NCBI GenBank assembly: GCA_917880885.1
Contig: OU862919.1
Coordinates: forward strand, 16,386,001 to 16,450,000
Origin: Limnephilus marmoratus
Taxonomy: Eukaryota; Arthropoda; Insecta; Trichoptera; Limnephilidae
DNA length: 64,000 bases
Direction: 5' to 3'
Below the pieces are notes generated by a model. The model made no database searches. It had not been told where the DNA came from and worked only from the letters and a program-made list of their open reading frames with translations. Of the stretch, positions 63,801 to 64,000 are shown one piece after another (positions within the stretch are counted from its first letter, which is position 1; each line of letters opens with the position of its first letter). Position numbers and translations under genes: made by a program.

Positions 63801-63802
63801 TA

Positions 63803-64000
63803 GTTGTAAGGATCCATTGTGAAAAATGTCTTTTAGAGGTGTGGGGTTGGGTTTCGGTTTTTAAGTTCTCAGGGAGAAGGTTAAATATTTTAGGAGCTCG
63901 GTATATGAAATGTCTTCGAGCTGACGTGGTATGTAGTGTAGGTACATTATAATACGCAAGGGTGCACATTGCAACGGCTGCAGCTACATGAACGTCCATG
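63803..64000 (-). pseudogene. LINE reverse transcriptase C-terminal fragment
   Basis: The - strand reads TTSARRHFIYRAPKIFNLLP then ENLKTE, the typical tail region of jockey/CR1-type RT. It runs into the MITE at 63800, which truncates it. The upstream part lies outside the window. Confidence 0.55.

Noticed and set aside
1..64000. CRISPR array, operon or bacterial gene cluster
   Set aside because: No regularly spaced identical repeats with unique spacers. The tandem repeats seen are minisatellites, and the gene structure is eukaryotic.

Overview
This is nuclear DNA from an insect. The host genes are intron-bearing homologues of animal genes, the introns use GT..AG sites, and most of the rest is eukaryotic mobile DNA (hAT, pogo, PIF/Harbinger, Tc1-like, Helitron, BEL/Pao, LINE and tRNA-derived SINE sequences). 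Short TTAGG-type telomere-like runs and many tacctacc strings are compatible with several insect orders, so I do not name one.

Five host genes are supported. On the + strand, a four-exon TMEM222 (DUF778/RTE1 family) gene spans 6498-14141. Its first intron holds a complete intronless PRXL2B-like (prostamide/prostaglandin F synthase) gene at 8811-9422 on the same strand. UMAD1 (UMA-domain, ESCRT-I related) lies on the - strand at 15911-16336. Two tandem three-exon dihydrofolate reductase genes, DHFR-A (42128-50510) and DHFR-B (54011-61212), lie on the + strand. They have matching intron positions, matching E2F-like promoter boxes and clearly diverged proteins. DHFR-B has an in-frame upstream ATG that would add a basic, presequence-like N-terminus.

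The interval between UMAD1 and DHFR-A is dominated by mobile DNA: an apparently intact pogo-type transposon (18063-21206, 739-aa transposase, TA target duplication); a nest of elements at 22.6-28.7 kb (a hAT-like element carrying a Helitron, split by a second hAT-like element that holds a decayed C2H2 zinc-finger array and a solo LTR); a remnant of a DDE transposon (29.3-30.5 kb); and a complete BEL/Pao retrotransposon on the - strand (30618-40073). The retrotransposon has almost identical LTRs, a tRNA-Tyr-type primer site and three reading-frame breaks.

The DHFR introns are themselves full of elements. Intron 1 of DHFR-A holds a 3-kb inverted repeat containing copies of a hammerhead-ribozyme-like motif and a Penelope-like insertion with a 13-bp target duplication, plus a hAT-like element with a perfect 8-bp duplication. 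Intron 2 of DHFR-B contains a decayed Helitron with both ends recognisable. Inverted copies of one Tc1-like MITE flank DHFR-B on both sides. Small MITEs with TAA or TTA duplications, several bearing ACGT boxes next to long G or C tracts, recur across the window. Gene functions are by family resemblance read by eye; exon borders come from splice consensus and protein continuity, not transcripts.
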